A DNA stretch of 64,000 nucleotides, taken from contig JANSWW010000003.1 of the NCBI GenBank assembly GCA_024743275.1, forward strand, positions 186,001 through 250,000, written 5' to 3'. The notes beneath the pieces are model-generated. The model had not been told where the DNA came from, made no database searches, and saw only the letters and a list, made by a program, of their open reading frames with translations. Position 1 is the stretch's first letter; each line of letters starts with the position of its first letter. Position numbers and translations under genes: made by a program. The DNA is from Alphaproteobacteria bacterium (GTDB lineage Bacteria; Pseudomonadota; Alphaproteobacteria; JANSWW01). Shown one piece after another: positions 37,647 through 46,047 of the stretch.

Positions 37647-39539
37647 GTGGCGGGCGTGGCGTCCATTTGGGGGTCCGGTCTCGCACGACGCTTTCTGCGT
37701 CTTCTGTTCTTGTTGGCGTTTTCCATCAGTCTGCTCAATGCCCTCCTGTCCTATGTCCTGGCCGAGCGATCCTTGGAACAGGCGGCGTTTCAGGAACTCA
37801 GCGGGATCGCCGCCGAGAAGGAGGCCTCCGTCCTGGATTGGATCGACGGCGTGGACCGCATCACCGAGGCCCTTGTCGTTCTGTTGCTGCAACGTCTTGA
37901 GGACCGACCCGGCGGCTTCGGTGCGGCAACCGCCGACGGCGACCTCCAGGATGCTGTGGAGCAAATCCATATGCCCTTCGCCGATCTCTTCTCCGCCTTG
38001 ATGATCCTCGATCCCTTGACCGGCGAGGTCATTGCGGCGACCGACCGGACCGAGATGGGCCGCTTCAAGGACGCCTTGCCCTATTTCCGGCCCGACCGGG
38101 CGGAGGTCGGGCTGTACGGGCCGTATTTCTCGCTGTCGAAACAGCGGCCCGTCATGATGTCTTCGGGGCCGCTCATGGTCGACGGCCGGCCGGCCGCGAT
38201 CCTGGCGGCCGAGCTCAACCTGGAAACGTTGTCGGAGATCGTCCGCCGGGGAACCGCGGGGCGGCGGACGATTCAATCCTACCTCGTCAACAGTGCGAAT
38301 CTCTTCGTCACCCAGCCCGTGTTGGAGAGCGACCCCGCGGTCCTGCGCAAAGCGAACTTCACCGCCCCGATCCGGGCCTGTCTCGATGGCGGCGCGGAGG
38401 GGGCCCGAGCCGAGGACTTCCGCGCCGTGGACGCGCTCGTTTTCTACCGCTGGGTCGCGGATGCGCAGCTTTGTCTGGTGACCCAGATCGACCGTGTGGA
38501 GGCCTTGGCCGCGACACGCTCGGTCACGCTGCAGTTCTTCGTCACCGGTCTCATCGCACTCGCTTTTCTGATTCTCCTCGTTCTTGTTTTTGTCCCGGAA
38601 CTGATTACCCGCCTGAAGGCGCTGATCGGGGCGACCGGGAGGGTCCGGGACGGCGATTTCAATGTGGAGATCACCGACCGGAACCGGGACGAGATCGGCG
38701 AACTGGCGGACAACTTCAACGCCATGACCCAAGACCTCAAGAAGCGGAACGACATCCTGGCGCTCGAACGCAAGCTGCTGATGGCGGCGCGGGTGGAGGC
38801 CCTCAAGGCCAATGACGCCAAGAGCCGGTTCCTCGCCAATATGAGCCACGAGCTGCGCACCCCGCTCAACTCGATCATCGGCTTCTCCGAGGTCGTTCTC
38901 AGCGGCGCCTACGGACCCTTGGGCGACCCGAAATACGCAGAGTATGTGAAAGACATCCGCTTCGCCGGCGTGCACCTTCTGGAGGTGATCAACGACGTGC
39001 TCGATCTCTCCAAGATCGAAGCCGCCATGGTCGAACTGGACGAACGGGTTGTCGGTGTCGAGAGCGTTCTGGAAGCGACCCGGAAGATGGTCTCGCCGAA
39101 AGCCAAAGCCCGGGGGCAGACCGTCGTTGTCGAGATTGAGGAGGATCTACCCGATCTGAGGGCGGATGAAAGGCGGGTCCGTCAGGTCATGGTCAACCTT
39201 GCCGGCAACGCGGTGAAGTTTTCGCCGGACGGTTCCAAGATCGTTCTTAAGGGGATGCAGGACGCCGCTGGCGGCATCCGGGTCGGGGTGATCGACCAAG
39301 GGCGGGGCATCGCCCCCGAGCAGCTCGAAACGGCGCTACAGCCTTTCGGTCAGCTGGAAAACACCGAACGCCATATCGCGGCCGAGGGAACGGGTCTGGG
39401 GCTGCCCCTGTCGAAAAAACTCATGGAGTTGCACGGTGGCGATCTGGAAATCGACAGCGCGGTCGGCCGAGGTACGGCCGTCTGGGTGCGGTTTCCGCCG
39501 GAACGCAACGTCGACCGGGCGGCCTGGGCCAGCACCTAG
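37647..39539 (+). CDS. membrane sensor histidine kinase (periplasmic sensor, HAMP, HisKA, HATPase_c)
   Basis: A 630-residue kinase starting at GTG 37647, three bases after the binding-protein stop. A first transmembrane helix (about residues 15-35) and a second (about 288-312) bracket a periplasmic sensor region, probably Cache-like. A HAMP linker follows (GDFNVEITDRNRDEIGELADNF), then the HisKA box with the phospho-accepting His401 in MSHELRTPLNSIIGF, and an ATPase domain with GRGIAPEQ and GTGLGLPLSKKLMELHGG. No response regulator lies nearby, so it is an orphan. Confidence 0.92.
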   Translation: MAGVASIWGSGLARRFLRLLFLLAFSISLLNALLSYVLAERSLEQAAFQELSGIAAEKEASVLDWIDGVDRITEALVVLLLQRLEDRPGGFGAATADGDLQDAVEQIHMPFADLFSALMILDPLTGEVIAATDRTEMGRFKDALPYFRPDRAEVGLYGPYFSLSKQRPVMMSSGPLMVDGRPAAILAAELNLETLSEIVRRGTAGRRTIQSYLVNSANLFVTQPVLESDPAVLRKANFTAPIRACLDGGAEGARAEDFRAVDALVFYRWVADAQLCLVTQIDRVEALAATRSVTLQFFVTGLIALAFLILLVLVFVPELITRLKALIGATGRVRDGDFNVEITDRNRDEIGELADNFNAMTQDLKKRNDILALERKLLMAARVEALKANDAKSRFLANMSHELRTPLNSIIGFSEVVLSGAYGPLGDPKYAEYVKDIRFAGVHLLEVINDVLDLSKIEAAMVELDERVVGVESVLEATRKMVSPKAKARGQTVVVEIEEDLPDLRADERRVRQVMVNLAGNAVKFSPDGSKIVLKGMQDAAGGIRVGVIDQGRGIAPEQLETALQPFGQLENTERHIAAEGTGLGLPLSKKLMELHGGDLEIDSAVGRGTAVWVRFPPERNVDRAAWAST

Positions 39540-39660
39540 ACGGGAGGTCCGCATAGACCATCGTATGGCATCAAAAACCCTGCGAAAATTATTGCTTTTC
39601 CAGGTTGTCAAGCCCATCTAACGTATATGTCTAAAATTCAAGATACTATGGGGTGATGCG

Positions 39661-41943
39661 ATGGCGAACATCACCGGTACAAAGGGCGACGACACCCTGA
39701 TCGGCACCGAAGACGCCGATGTGATCAAGGGTCGTGCCGGAGACGACATTATCCGCGGTCTCGGCGGGGCCGACGAGGTCCTGGGTGGCCGAGGTGCGGA
39801 TACCATTGAGGTCGCCAGCGCGGATGCCGAATTCGACACCATGAAGGGCGGCGGCGGCAAGGACGTGCTCTATGTCTACACGCCCGACGACATTGTCCTG
39901 GACGAGTTCCGCAACACGAGCATTGAGACGGTCCAGGGCGGCCAGGGCGTCATCAACATCAAAGGTAACGCGGACGCCAACCGGCTTGATTTCACCGGCG
40001 TGACCTTCGTCGACATAGGCAGTGTTTTCGGCGGTGCGGGCGACGACAGGATCACCGGAACCGAGGGCGGCGACAGCCTGGTCGGCGGAGCCGGCGCCGA
40101 CGAGCTCAAGGGCGGGCGCGGCGACGACCATCTTTTCGTCGATGCCGAGGATGTCGAGAGCAAGATTGAAGGTGGCCAGGGATACGACATCGTCTATCGC
40201 GACATTGAGGGCGTCGTCGATTTGCGGGAAGTCGGTTATCGCCAGGTCGAGAAGATCGACATCACCGGTTCCGGCCTTGCCGACAGTGTCCGGGGGACGC
40301 TCGACCTCGAGGGGAAATACGACCTCGGCCTCGGTAACGACAGCATCATCGCCGGGAATCAGGCCGATATCCTGATCGGTGGCGAGGGCAATGACTATCT
40401 CGAAGGGGCCGCCGGGACCGACTCGATCGTCGGAGGCCTCGGGGCCGACTCGCTCTACGGCAGCGACGACGCCGATACGGTCGAGGGCGGTGAGGGCGCC
40501 GACGTCATCGAAGGCGGCAAGGGCGCGGACAGCCTCTCCGGTGGGCCGGGTGCCGATACCATCGGCGGTGGAGTCGGCGACGACACCATTTCCGGCGGCG
40601 CCGGCAACGATCTGATCGAGGGCGGCGAGGGCGAGGACCGGTTGATCCTCTCCGGCGTTCAGGGCGACTACACGGTCACGCCGCTCGGCGGCGGTCTGTT
40701 CCGGATCGTCGGGCCGGACGGGACCGATGTCGTCAACTATATCGAAACCCTGGTGTTCGACGACGGGACGATGGCGCTTGACCCGGCGATGGTGCTGGCC
40801 GGTTTCGACCGGACAACGGACCTGCTCTGGGAGCGCCCGGACACCGGCTATATGTTCGTTCAGCCCGACGGCGATGTCTCCCAGGCCTATGGAGTCGGCA
40901 TCAATCCGACCCGCGAGCTTCTGGCCTTCGGCGATTTCGACCGCGACGGCGTGGACGATCTTCTGTTCCGCAACACCGGCAACGCCTTTACCTATTATGC
41001 GTCGGGCGGAGACATCAACCAGGCGCAAGGACTGGGGCATCAGACCGGCCGCGAGATTCTAGCGGTCGGCGACTTTCTCGACGACAACCGCGACGACGTC
41101 CTGTTCCGGGATACGGCCACCGGCTTCACCTTCGTCATGGACGATGCGGACCCGAGCCGTATCATCGGGCTCGGCAATCAGGCGGGCCGCGAAGTCTGGG
41201 CCGTCGGCGACTTCGACGGCGATGGCGGGGACGACATCCTCTTCCGGGATACCGGGACCGGCTTCGCCTTCAAGGTGGAGAACGCCAATATCAACCAGGC
41301 GCAGGGTCTGGGGAACCAGGCGACCCGCGAATTGCTGGCGGTCGCCGATTTCACGGGGGACGGTCAAGAGGATCTGGTTCTGCGCGATACCGGCAGCGGC
41401 TACACCTTCATCATGCCGAGCGCCGAACTCACCAACCTCGTCGGTCTCGGGGAACGCTCGAATTTCACCCTGGAAGGCGTCGGCGACTTCGACAGCGATA
41501 GCGCGGCGGACCTGCTGTGGCGGTTCAACGCCAACAATTACATGTTCTGGATGGAGGGTGAGAATCCCGCCGCCCTGCATGGGTTGGGGATCCAGGCCGG
41601 GCGCGAGGTGTTGGCCATTGGCGATCTGACCGGGGATGCGGGCGACGACATCGTTTTTCGGGACGTCGCCAGCGGCTATACTTTCTACGCCGACGACGGG
41701 GACATCACCGCATTGCACGGTCTTGGGCTTCGCGGATCCGAAACCTTCCTCGCCCTGTTCGACGCGGGCGGGAATGGCGCGGCCGATTTGCTGTTCCGCA
41801 ACGAGACCACCGGCTTCACCTATTTCATCTCCGACGGTGATCCGACCCAGATAACGGGCTTGGGTAACATGTCCGACATCATTCTTCTGGGCGTGACGGA
41901 CCCGACCGGGCTCAACGCCGAAGAGGCCGACTGGCTGTTCTGA
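39661..41943 (+). CDS. RTX calcium-binding protein with C-terminal FG-GAP-like repeats
   Basis: A 760-residue secreted-type protein. The first ~335 residues contain several RTX nonapeptide arrays (GGxGxDxLxGG and variants), which fold with calcium. From about residue 388 (nt 40822) there are eight tandem repeats of about 46 residues with the core LLFRDTGTGF, a GLGNQ-like turn and GDFDGDGxDD, resembling FG-GAP/VCBS calcium-loop repeats. No N-terminal Sec signal is seen, which fits type I secretion through a C-terminal signal, but no type I secretion genes are in the window. It probably acts extracellularly as an adhesin or matrix protein. Confidence 0.85.
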   Translation: MANITGTKGDDTLIGTEDADVIKGRAGDDIIRGLGGADEVLGGRGADTIEVASADAEFDTMKGGGGKDVLYVYTPDDIVLDEFRNTSIETVQGGQGVINIKGNADANRLDFTGVTFVDIGSVFGGAGDDRITGTEGGDSLVGGAGADELKGGRGDDHLFVDAEDVESKIEGGQGYDIVYRDIEGVVDLREVGYRQVEKIDITGSGLADSVRGTLDLEGKYDLGLGNDSIIAGNQADILIGGEGNDYLEGAAGTDSIVGGLGADSLYGSDDADTVEGGEGADVIEGGKGADSLSGGPGADTIGGGVGDDTISGGAGNDLIEGGEGEDRLILSGVQGDYTVTPLGGGLFRIVGPDGTDVVNYIETLVFDDGTMALDPAMVLAGFDRTTDLLWERPDTGYMFVQPDGDVSQAYGVGINPTRELLAFGDFDRDGVDDLLFRNTGNAFTYYASGGDINQAQGLGHQTGREILAVGDFLDDNRDDVLFRDTATGFTFVMDDADPSRIIGLGNQAGREVWAVGDFDGDGGDDILFRDTGTGFAFKVENANINQAQGLGNQATRELLAVADFTGDGQEDLVLRDTGSGYTFIMPSAELTNLVGLGERSNFTLEGVGDFDSDSAADLLWRFNANNYMFWMEGENPAALHGLGIQAGREVLAIGDLTGDAGDDIVFRDVASGYTFYADDGDITALHGLGLRGSETFLALFDAGGNGAADLLFRNETTGFTYFISDGDPTQITGLGNMSDIILLGVTDPTGLNAEEADWLF
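40822..41925 (+). repeat. eight ~138-base in-gene repeats
   Basis: The 3' half of the RTX gene encodes eight copies of a 46-residue unit, each about 138 bases. The copies are diverged at nucleotide level, so this is an old internal amplification rather than recent slippage. Confidence 0.8.
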
Positions 41944-41966
41944 TCCAGGCTTGGCGTTCTGTTACC

Positions 41967-42560
41967 TTAGGCATGGGGCGCCAGCAGAGCGAGGGCGACC
42001 ACCGCGACCATGGCGGCGGCCATCAGGATATTGATGATCGACTGGGTGCGCGGTGGCAGGTCGAGACGTCTGACGGTCACCCCGGCCCAGAGCCAGAGAT
42101 AGTGAATCGGGATCCAGATCGCGTTCATGATCACGAACTTGATCAGGATTTCCGCGCTCGGCTCGGCCGGCAGGAAACCGAAGCCGCTGAAAAAGGCGGT
42201 GTTCACCGCATAGGCCTTGGGATTGACGAACTGAAGCGCGATGGCATCCGTGGTGCCCGGCGGCGATTGCCGTTCGATGAAGGCGATCTTCGATCCGGCC
42301 AGGGCGATCCGGGCCGCCAGATAGAGCAGATAGGCGGTTGAGGCGCCGAGCAGGACCGTGCGCACGACCGGGTCCGCCATCACCGCCACGGCGAGGCCGC
42401 TGACCACCAGCAGGGCGACGAAATTGTTGCCGACCCAAAGCCCGAACACGAAGCGGTTGCCGGCCCGGAACCCGAACCCCGACCCGATGCCGGCGACGGA
42501 GAGAACCCCGGGGCCGGGTGTGATGATCAAGAAGAAGACCGCGGCGGCGAAGGCGAGCAT
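41967..42560 (-). CDS. LysE/RhtB-family amino-acid exporter
   Basis: A 197-residue membrane protein with about six helices. The early IITPGPGVLSVAGIGSGFG and the internal LQFVNPKAYAVNTAF segments match the LysE/RhtB family. It is the second such exporter in the window, but sequence similarity to the one at 35708-36328 is only at family level. It lies convergent with the RTX gene and 31 bases downstream of the PAS_5 gene on the same strand. Confidence 0.88.
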   Translation of the reverse strand: MLAFAAAVFFLIITPGPGVLSVAGIGSGFGFRAGNRFVFGLWVGNNFVALLVVSGLAVAVMADPVVRTVLLGASTAYLLYLAARIALAGSKIAFIERQSPPGTTDAIALQFVNPKAYAVNTAFFSGFGFLPAEPSAEILIKFVIMNAIWIPIHYLWLWAGVTVRRLDLPPRTQSIINILMAAAMVAVVALALLAPHA

Positions 42561-42591
42561 GGGATCTTGGCGGTTTCGGAGAATGGGCCGC

Positions 42592-43110
42592 CTAGCGGCG
42601 ACTCTTTGGGGCCGACTCGACGATTTCGACGGCGATCAGCAACATGTTGACGCTGTCCGTCGCCGGCTCGAATAGCGGCAGCACCATGCGGTTTCCCCGC
42701 GCGACTTTGCTATTATGCGCCTTGAGATCGGTCCGGGCAATCGGCACACCGGTCTCGACGGTGGTCCGGTAGTCTTCCAAGGTGGCGGCCTGGTCGGGAC
42801 TGTAGGTTTCGTCGAACAGGGAGCGGCCGGTGAGATCCTTACCCCCGATCTCGACCAGCAAGGTCCCCACCAGCCGGTAGCGAAGGTCGAAGGGGTCGCG
42901 GACCACGTCGATCAGGGCGAGCCGATGCAGTTGTCGGGGGATTTCGATCACTGGATCGAAATCCCGGCGGGTGGGGAGGCGGCCCGCATCGGCTGGGCGG
43001 CGCCAATAGGCATAGATCTCGTGAAGGTCGGGTCCGAGGCCCTCGAGATCGAGACAAAGACGGTCAAGCATGAACGGGTGGCCCTTTGGTAACGGTAAGG
43101 CCGTGGGCAC
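42592..43110 (-). CDS. PAS_5-type PAS-domain protein
   Basis: A 172-residue single-domain protein. The opening LHEIYAYWRRPADAGRLPTRRDFDPVIEIPRQLHRLALIDV layout, followed by RLVGTLLVEIGGKDLTGRSL and a late MVLPLFE segment, matches the PAS_5 family common in Rhodospirillales and relatives. These proteins are presumed sensors without an attached output domain. No output partner is adjacent, though it may be co-transcribed with the LysE gene downstream. Confidence 0.8.
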   Translation of the reverse strand: MPTALPLPKGHPFMLDRLCLDLEGLGPDLHEIYAYWRRPADAGRLPTRRDFDPVIEIPRQLHRLALIDVVRDPFDLRYRLVGTLLVEIGGKDLTGRSLFDETYSPDQAATLEDYRTTVETGVPIARTDLKAHNSKVARGNRMVLPLFEPATDSVNMLLIAVEIVESAPKSRR

Positions 43111-43343
43111 GCGATGGGTTCATTTTGTTTTCAACCGAATTCCTCTGCGGACACTTGAATATAGATTTAATCGACTAAAGGAAAACGATCCCGGAAACCA
43201 GCGAGTGAAAAACGCCCCTCGGTCGCGTTTGGCTCATAACTCGTCCGTCTTCGCTTCGCGAGGACCCGTTAAATGGCTTTCGGGAACGCCCGGTTCATGC
43301 CAGTTTTCTCCTTAAAAGCAAGAATTTGAGGGGAGGGGCAGCC

Positions 43344-45299
43344 ATGCGAAACAAGATCATTTCGGCGGCTGATGCGGCGGCGTTGATCGCGCCGGGAGAC
43401 ACAGTCACCACCTCCGGCTTCGTCGGTATCGGCGTGCCGGACGAATTGCTCGCCGCCGTGGAGGCGCGTTTTCTGGCGACCGGCGCTCCCTCGGACCTGA
43501 CGCTTTTTTTCGCCGCCGGGCAGGGGGACGGCAAGGACAGGGGCCTCAATCGGCTCGGCCATGACGGGCTTCTGACGCGAGTCATCGGTGGACATTGGGG
43601 GCTGATCCCGAAGGTCGGTGCGCTGGCGACGGCGGGGAAGATCCTGGGCTACAACCTGCCCCAAGGCGTGATCAGTCAGCTCTATCGCGACATCGCGGCC
43701 GGCAAGCCGGGGACGCTGACCCATGTCGGCCTCGGCACCTTCGTCGATCCCCGGCTGCAGGGCGGCAAGATCAACGCGGAGACGACCGAGGATATCGTCG
43801 AGGTCATGCCGGTCGGTGGTCGCGACTATCTCTTCTATAAGGCCCGGCCGATCGATGTCGCTTTGTTGCGGGGCACCACGGCCGATTCCGCCGGCAATGT
43901 CACCATGGAGCGGGAGGCCCTGGTGATCGATAATCTGGCCCAGGCCATGGCGGTGCGGAACTCCGGCGGGGTGGTCATCGTCCAGGTCGAGCGCATCGCC
44001 GCGCGCGGCGCGCTCAATCCCCGTCAAGTGGTCCTGCCCTCGGCCCTGGTGGACGCGGTCGTGGTGGCGAAGCCGGAAAACCACATGCAAACCTACGCCA
44101 CCGCCTATTCCCATCTGTTCGCCGGCCAGTTCCGGGCGCCGGAGGACGCGAACGCGACGATGGCCATGTCCCCCCGCAAGATAATCGCCCGCCGCGCCGC
44201 CTTCGAATTGCCGATCAACGGCGTCGTCAATCTCGGGATCGGCATGCCGGAGGGCGTGGCCGCCGTGGCCGGGGAGGAAGGGCTGCTGGAGCATGTGACC
44301 CTGACCGCCGAGCCTGGGGTGATCGGTGGGCAGCCCGCCTCGGGCCTGGACTTCGGGGCGGCGGTGAACACCGACGCGATCATCCCGCAGAACAACCAGT
44401 TCGACTTCTACGATGGCGGGGGGTTGGATCTCGCGGTGCTCGGCATGGCGGAGGCGGACAAGACCGGGAACGTCAATGTCTCCCGATTCGGGCCGCGGCT
44501 GGCCGGCGCCGGCGGCTTCATCAACATCTCCCAAAACGCCCGCCGTGTGGTCTTCGCCGGGACGTTCTCCGCCGGCGGGCTGGAGGTCGCGATCGAACAC
44601 GGCCGGCTCGCGATCCTGAAGGAGGGCAAGGCGAAGAAATTCCACGATCATGTGGAGCAGATCACCTTCTCCGGCGCGAATGCGGCGGCGGCGAGGAAGA
44701 ACGTGCTGTATGTCACCGAACGCTGTGTTTTCGAACTCACGCTGGAGGGGCTGCAACTGATCGAGATCGCGCCCGGCATCGATCTGGAGCGGGATATCCT
44801 CGCCCATATGGGCTTCAGGCCGATCGTCAACACGGTCGCCGAGATGGACGCCCGGATCTTCAGCCCGGAGCCGATGGATCTCAGGACCGATCTGCTCCAT
44901 CTCGACCTGGAAAGCAGGATCGCCCTGGATCGGGAGACCGGACGCCTGTTCATCAATTTCGAAAAGCTGCGCATCCGCAGCGAGGACGACCTGGCCCGGA
45001 TCAAACACCGGGTCGAGGAACTCTGTTCCCCGCTGGCCGAACCGGTGGACGCCATCGCCAACTATGACGGCGCGCAGATCGACGAGGATATCCAGGCGCG
45101 TTACGCCGAAACCATCGAGGACCTGGTCGCGCGGTTCTACCGCCGGGTCACCCGCTATTCAAACTCCGCCTTCATGCGCATGAAGCTGGGGGAGACCTTC
45201 CAGCGGGAAAGCTCGCCCCATATCTTCGAAACGGCGGCGGAGGCACGTGCGTTCCTCGACCGCAACCCGGAGCCCAAAAGCGGGGAACCGAAAAGTTAG
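43344..45299 (+). CDS. family I CoA-transferase, fused alpha/beta (acetate/propionate CoA-transferase, YdiF-like)
   Basis: A 651-residue fused CoA-transferase. The N-terminal alpha-like half opens with ISAADAAALIAPGDTV and the beta-like half with GVVNLGIGMPEGVA; the likely catalytic glutamate is in TAEPGVIGGQ. The length exceeds classical propionate CoA-transferases by about 100 residues because of a C-terminal extension. Such enzymes move CoA between acyl-CoAs and short-chain acids. The start at 43344 follows GAGGGGAGGGG; an in-frame TTG at 43326 is less likely. It is not in an obvious operon. Confidence 0.88.
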   Translation: MRNKIISAADAAALIAPGDTVTTSGFVGIGVPDELLAAVEARFLATGAPSDLTLFFAAGQGDGKDRGLNRLGHDGLLTRVIGGHWGLIPKVGALATAGKILGYNLPQGVISQLYRDIAAGKPGTLTHVGLGTFVDPRLQGGKINAETTEDIVEVMPVGGRDYLFYKARPIDVALLRGTTADSAGNVTMEREALVIDNLAQAMAVRNSGGVVIVQVERIAARGALNPRQVVLPSALVDAVVVAKPENHMQTYATAYSHLFAGQFRAPEDANATMAMSPRKIIARRAAFELPINGVVNLGIGMPEGVAAVAGEEGLLEHVTLTAEPGVIGGQPASGLDFGAAVNTDAIIPQNNQFDFYDGGGLDLAVLGMAEADKTGNVNVSRFGPRLAGAGGFINISQNARRVVFAGTFSAGGLEVAIEHGRLAILKEGKAKKFHDHVEQITFSGANAAAARKNVLYVTERCVFELTLEGLQLIEIAPGIDLERDILAHMGFRPIVNTVAEMDARIFSPEPMDLRTDLLHLDLESRIALDRETGRLFINFEKLRIRSEDDLARIKHRVEELCSPLAEPVDAIANYDGAQIDEDIQARYAETIEDLVARFYRRVTRYSNSAFMRMKLGETFQRESSPHIFETAAEARAFLDRNPEPKSGEPKS

Positions 45300-45313
45300 G
45301 TAGGAGAAGCGCC

Positions 45314-45901
45314 TTACGGCAGCTCCTCCACGTTGATCCCCAGCGTGATGGCGCCGATCGCCGCCCCGCCATCGCTGATGGTGGCGCTGATCTGGGATTG
45401 GAAGCTCTCGGTCGAATCGTCGAACTCGACCTCGTCGATGAACACCGCGTCGGGGCCGACCCCATAGGTCTTCTGCCATTTGGCTTCGTCGCCCTGCATA
45501 TAGTCGGAGGTGACGTCCGACTGGCCGACATTGAGGCCCTTGTTATCCATCACGAAGATCTCGGAGAAGACGCCTCCGCCGGCATCCTTCTTCCCTTTGA
45601 GGAACGCGGACAGATCGTTGCCGAGCGTGCCGTCGACCAGCGGGCCGGAACCCGCCTTCGCCTCGGCGCGCCATTGCTTGTCGAGGGTGTCGATATCGGC
45701 CTCGGTGATGCCGGCGTTCTTCTCATTCTGTGTCTTGATCGCATTTATCACGGCCGGGTCGCTCAGCCAGGGCTTCACCTGCTCGTCGAACACCGCTTGG
45801 ATCTGCGGCGCAAAGTCATTCGCGTCCGCCGGCTGGGCGATCATGGTAAGTCCAAGAACCATGGAGGCGCCGACCACTGTGTTTTTGAAAAATGTTTTCA
45901 T
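45314..45901 (-). CDS. secreted protein, possible standalone PDC/Cache-type sensor
   Basis: A 195-residue protein with a Sec signal peptide (MKTFFKNTVVGASMVLGL, cleavage likely after PADA). The mature part, with FSEIFVMDNKGLNVGQSDVTSDYMQGDEAKWQKTY and a closing GAAIGAITLGINVEEL, resembles the strand and loop pattern of PDC/Cache ligand-binding domains found in chemoreceptors, here not attached to anything. The start at 45901 follows GGAGAACAGGTG. It is divergent from the chemoreceptor gene at 46048 with 146 bases between the starts, so a joint sensing role is plausible. Confidence 0.65.
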   Translation of the reverse strand: MKTFFKNTVVGASMVLGLTMIAQPADANDFAPQIQAVFDEQVKPWLSDPAVINAIKTQNEKNAGITEADIDTLDKQWRAEAKAGSGPLVDGTLGNDLSAFLKGKKDAGGGVFSEIFVMDNKGLNVGQSDVTSDYMQGDEAKWQKTYGVGPDAVFIDEVEFDDSTESFQSQISATISDGGAAIGAITLGINVEELP

Positions 45902-46047
45902 CACCTGTTCTCCATTTGCTAATTTAATGACGAAGCTTGGTAAACGGTGCCGCAAATTTACAAATAAATGGTTAACGCCTTGTCGTTAAATTTTTGTAAA
46001 CCATTTCGGTCTAAAGTTTTTATAGTGAATACTTATCGGAGGTTGCA

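Noticed and set aside
45972..45989. Two TTAA motifs before the chemoreceptor gene as a CtrA box
   Set aside because: They are ten bases apart, not seven, in an AT-rich stretch.
46012..46038. TAAAGTTT before the chemoreceptor as a flagellar sigma-28 promoter
   Set aside because: The -35-like match is exact, but the expected -10 GCCGATAA is matched at only about three of eight positions.
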